In this document: piece after piece, positions 62,059-64,000 of the stretch | How positions within the stretch are numbered: the first letter of the stretch is position 1 | Layout of the letters: the number at the start of each line of letters is the position of its first letter | Origin: JAENWD01 sp963796915 | GTDB taxonomy: Bacteria > Acidobacteriota > Vicinamibacteria > Vicinamibacterales > JAENWD01 | Assembly (NCBI GenBank): GCA_963796915.1 | Contig: CAWCNI010000004.1 | Span: 868,001-932,000 of the forward strand | Length of the DNA stretch: 64,000 nt | Direction of reading: 5' to 3' | The notes under the pieces: model-generated | Database searches by the model: none | What the model was told of the DNA's origin: nothing | What the model saw: the letters and a program-made list of their open reading frames with translations, nothing else | Program-made: the position numbers and the translations under genes

Positions 62059-62093
62059 GCGTACAATGTACGCTATAGGCGTATGTTATACGC
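62059..62093. promoter_or_regulatory. Two tandem TetR-type operators
   Basis: Two perfect 15-bp palindromes: GCGTACAATGTACGC (62059-62073) and GCGTATGTTATACGC (62079-62093). Each has 6-bp arms and a 3-bp centre, and their centres (62066, 62086) are 20 bp apart, two helical turns. They lie between the divergent tetR and DUF2306 genes and overlap likely -10 sequences (TACAAT, TATAGG). TetR dimers would bind both sites on one face and repress both genes. Confidence 0.8.
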
Positions 62094-62104
62094 TGGCTCG
62101 ACAT

Positions 62105-62857
62105 ATGGCAAGAGATCGCTCCCTTGACGGGCTCAATCTGCCGCAAAGCTTCAAGGCCGCATGGGGCGTCTCCACCACCAGGTCTGGCAGGGGCCCGAAG
62201 CGTGAGCTGAGCCTCGATCGCATCGTCGCGGCTGCGGTCCACGTCGCCGGCCGGCACGGTATCGCGGCAGTGTCGATGAGCCGAGTTGCCGACGAACTGA
62301 ACGCGGGGACGATGGCCCTGTATCGCTACGTCGCGACGAAGGACGAACTCCTCCTATTGATGGTCGACGCCGCGTTCGGGACGCCGCCTGGCGACGTGCA
62401 GCCCAGGACGCCGTGGCGTCGCGGCCTGACGCGCTGGGCAAGCGACTACCTGGCCGTCCTCGAACGCCATCCGTGGATCGTGCGGGTTCCGCTCAGCGGC
62501 CCGCCCATGACGCCGCACCTGGTGGAATGGTTCGAGCGGGGCGTCGCCGCGCTCGCGTCGAGCGGTCTGTCCGCCCGGAAGACGCTGGCGGTGCTGACGC
62601 TGGTGAATGGCTTTGTGCGCAACCACGCGACGTTGGCCGCTGACCTCCGGCTGGCGACGCCGGACATCGAGAGCAGCGCGGCAGGCATGTCGTACGCCGC
62701 CCTGCTGGGCAGCCTCACCGATTACGAATCGTTCCCGGCGATTGGCGGCTTGCTTCGGGCGCGCGCGTTCGATGGCAGCGAGGACCTCGCTGCGGATTTC
62801 CGCTTCGGCCTCTCCTGCATCCTGGACGGCGTCGCCGTGCTGGTCGGCGACAAGTGA
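62105..62857 (+). CDS. TetR family transcriptional regulator
   Basis: A 250-residue repressor. After a basic N-terminus, the helix-turn-helix reads LDRIVAAAVHVAGRHGIAAVSMSRVADELNAGTMALYRYVATKDEL (about 40-85), followed by a tetracycline-repressor-like C-terminal ligand domain with HPWIVRVPLSGPPM and the TTY-type DYESFPAIGG. The ATG at 62105 was preferred to the in-frame 62066 start because that codon lies inside the operators. It likely controls itself and the divergent DUF2306 gene. Confidence 0.9.
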   Translation: MARDRSLDGLNLPQSFKAAWGVSTTRSGRGPKRELSLDRIVAAAVHVAGRHGIAAVSMSRVADELNAGTMALYRYVATKDELLLLMVDAAFGTPPGDVQPRTPWRRGLTRWASDYLAVLERHPWIVRVPLSGPPMTPHLVEWFERGVAALASSGLSARKTLAVLTLVNGFVRNHATLAADLRLATPDIESSAAGMSYAALLGSLTDYESFPAIGGLLRARAFDGSEDLAADFRFGLSCILDGVAVLVGDK

Positions 62858-62875
62858 TGACGCGCCTGTCGGGTC

Positions 62876-64000
62876 TCACCACTCCAGTTGCACGAGTGTC
62901 ACGGCCTGGCGGGGAAGGGTGATGGACAGAGTGGCGGAGCCTGCGGCGACGGCGACACGCGCCGCGGGGCCATCAGAGGCGAGCGCGCTGGCGGCCTTCA
63001 ACTCGTCGTACCTGCGCCGCCGAGGGGGTTTGAGGCGACCCCATCCCCATCCAGACCGTGTACGCGTTGCTGTGCGACGCGTCGACGACGAAGCGACGGA
63101 TCGACGCCGTCCGCGCCTCGGGGGCGAGCCCTTTCACGACCAGCGTGACCGCCGCCGGCGGGCCAGGGACGTCGTCGTCGTGGTAGTGCCAAATCAAGGC
63201 TGTCAGCCGGCGGGCATCGCGGCTGGCGAGGGCCGATACGTCCGGGCCCTGCCGCACCCCTGCCGACATCATCGTCTCGACGGGGACAGCGCCGTCGCTT
63301 GTGACAGGCAGCCGCTGCGCGCCCATGAGGCTGAACATGCGGAAGACGTTGAACACCGGCAGGACGACGCCGTTGCTGGCCATCACGCGGAAGCCGGCAA
63401 ACCACGGCTGGTTCTCGAACTCGAAGGCCCACGTCAGCGCGCCTTCGAGATGGACGCCATGCCGATCGGCCAGATCGAGCGCACGGGCAAAGCTGGCGGC
63501 GGTGTAGCTGGAATACATCGTCGTGTTGCGATAGGCGAGTTGTGGGCCCTGGCACGCCGCGCAGCCGTCAGGATCGGACTCCCCGATGACGATTGGCGTC
63601 GCCTTGAGCTCTGGAAACGACGCGATGAGGCGGAAGCCTGCGTCGATGGTGGAGAGCTGGTTGGCAATGCCGAGGCGCACGTGCCCGTCGACGAATTCCG
63701 GCTTGCCCTTGGCGTGAAACGACGCGAAATCGATTGGCGTGCCGGCGCGGCCGGTCGCGAAATTGGTTCCGCGGAGCTGATGCTCGAAGAACGCTCGGGA
63801 GAACGGCCCGCCATCGCCGGCAGTGTCCGGGCCGCCGACGCGGGCTGTCGGCAGCGCTCGCCGGACGCCGGCAATCGCGAAGTCGTGCAGCTTGAGGAAC
63901 TCATCAGGCGTGCCGCGCCAGTAGCCGATATTGGCCTCGTTCCACGTCTCCCAGTACCACTGCTCGACCTCCGCGCGCCCGTACTTGTCCACGCAGTGCT
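62876..64000 (-). CDS. GH39-like glycosidase, truncated at the window edge (one frameshift)
   Basis: C-terminal 370 or so residues of a larger enzyme. WYWETWNEANIGYW carries the likely acid/base Glu of a GH39 TIM barrel and TPIVIGESDPDGC the likely nucleophile Glu. ALTWAFEFENQPWFAGFRV follows, then a C-terminal beta-sandwich. One extra base at GTAC 63008-63011 breaks the frame; the corrected C-terminus reads YDELKAASALAS and ends ...VTLVQLEW at 62876. The N-terminus with any signal peptide is outside the window. Probably a beta-xylosidase or similar. Confidence 0.8.

Overview
The window is about 64 kb of high-GC bacterial chromosome. Nothing looks like plasmid, prophage or insertion-sequence DNA. 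The gene repertoire fits an Acidobacteriota genome, most likely Vicinamibacteria. This is inferred from gene content, not from a search: a CIRCE-controlled hrcA-grpE-dnaJ operon, a DUF1844 protein, Ser/Thr kinases with PEGA or TPR tails, an Oar-like TonB receptor, many Tat-exported Gfo/Idh/MocA and TIM-barrel proteins, a GMC oxidoreductase with a Cys cluster, a GH106 protein and a BshC homologue.

Layout. 0-7 kb (minus strand): heat-shock operon hrcA-grpE-dnaJ, a class A penicillin-binding protein and bshC. 7-16.3 kb (plus): a kinase-like PEGA protein overlapping carA, then carB and comEC. 16.3-24.1 kb: mazG (minus), then a compact plus-strand housekeeping run (DUF1844, MBL hydrolase, ribF, a small protein, cysS, class III aminotransferase, YraN, galT) and a 61-aa acidic protein. 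24.1-24.5 kb: tRNA-Gly(GCC) and tRNA-Cys(GCA) with hairpins between them. 24.5-29.8 kb: two tandem secreted paralogues, a GntR/ABC-transporter operon with a badly disrupted permease, and a secreted TIM-barrel protein. 29.8-33.7 kb: a Ser/Thr kinase with TPRs and a convergent MetE-type protein. 33.8-42.6 kb: a likely envelope sugar-oxidation set. 42.7-48.2 kb: a small secreted protein, a polysaccharide flippase and a TonB receptor. 48.5-53.7 kb: a GH106 alpha-L-rhamnosidase overlapping a sensor kinase with a solute-binding domain. 53.7-64 kb: DUF1761, TPR-DUF2914, a protein resembling contractile-injection/baseplate parts, a di-heme DUF1111 protein, an S9 peptidase, an acyltransferase, a TetR/DUF2306 divergent pair with two palindromic operators, and a GH39-like protein running off the right edge.

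How the genes work together. The first 24 kb is mostly core physiology: proteostasis, cell wall, pyrimidine/arginine precursor synthesis, flavins, translation and sugar nucleotides. The rest is mostly scavenging and envelope work: taking apart decorated plant or microbial glycans (GH106, GH39, esterase, TonB uptake), oxidising the sugars outside the cytoplasm, and sensing by kinases.

Caveat. At least 13 genes are broken by single-base shifts, nearly always one extra base. Ten of these sites fall on the tetranucleotide GTAC. I read this as a systematic sequence error or a base-modification footprint rather than gene decay, and give each such gene its full extent with the shift noted.
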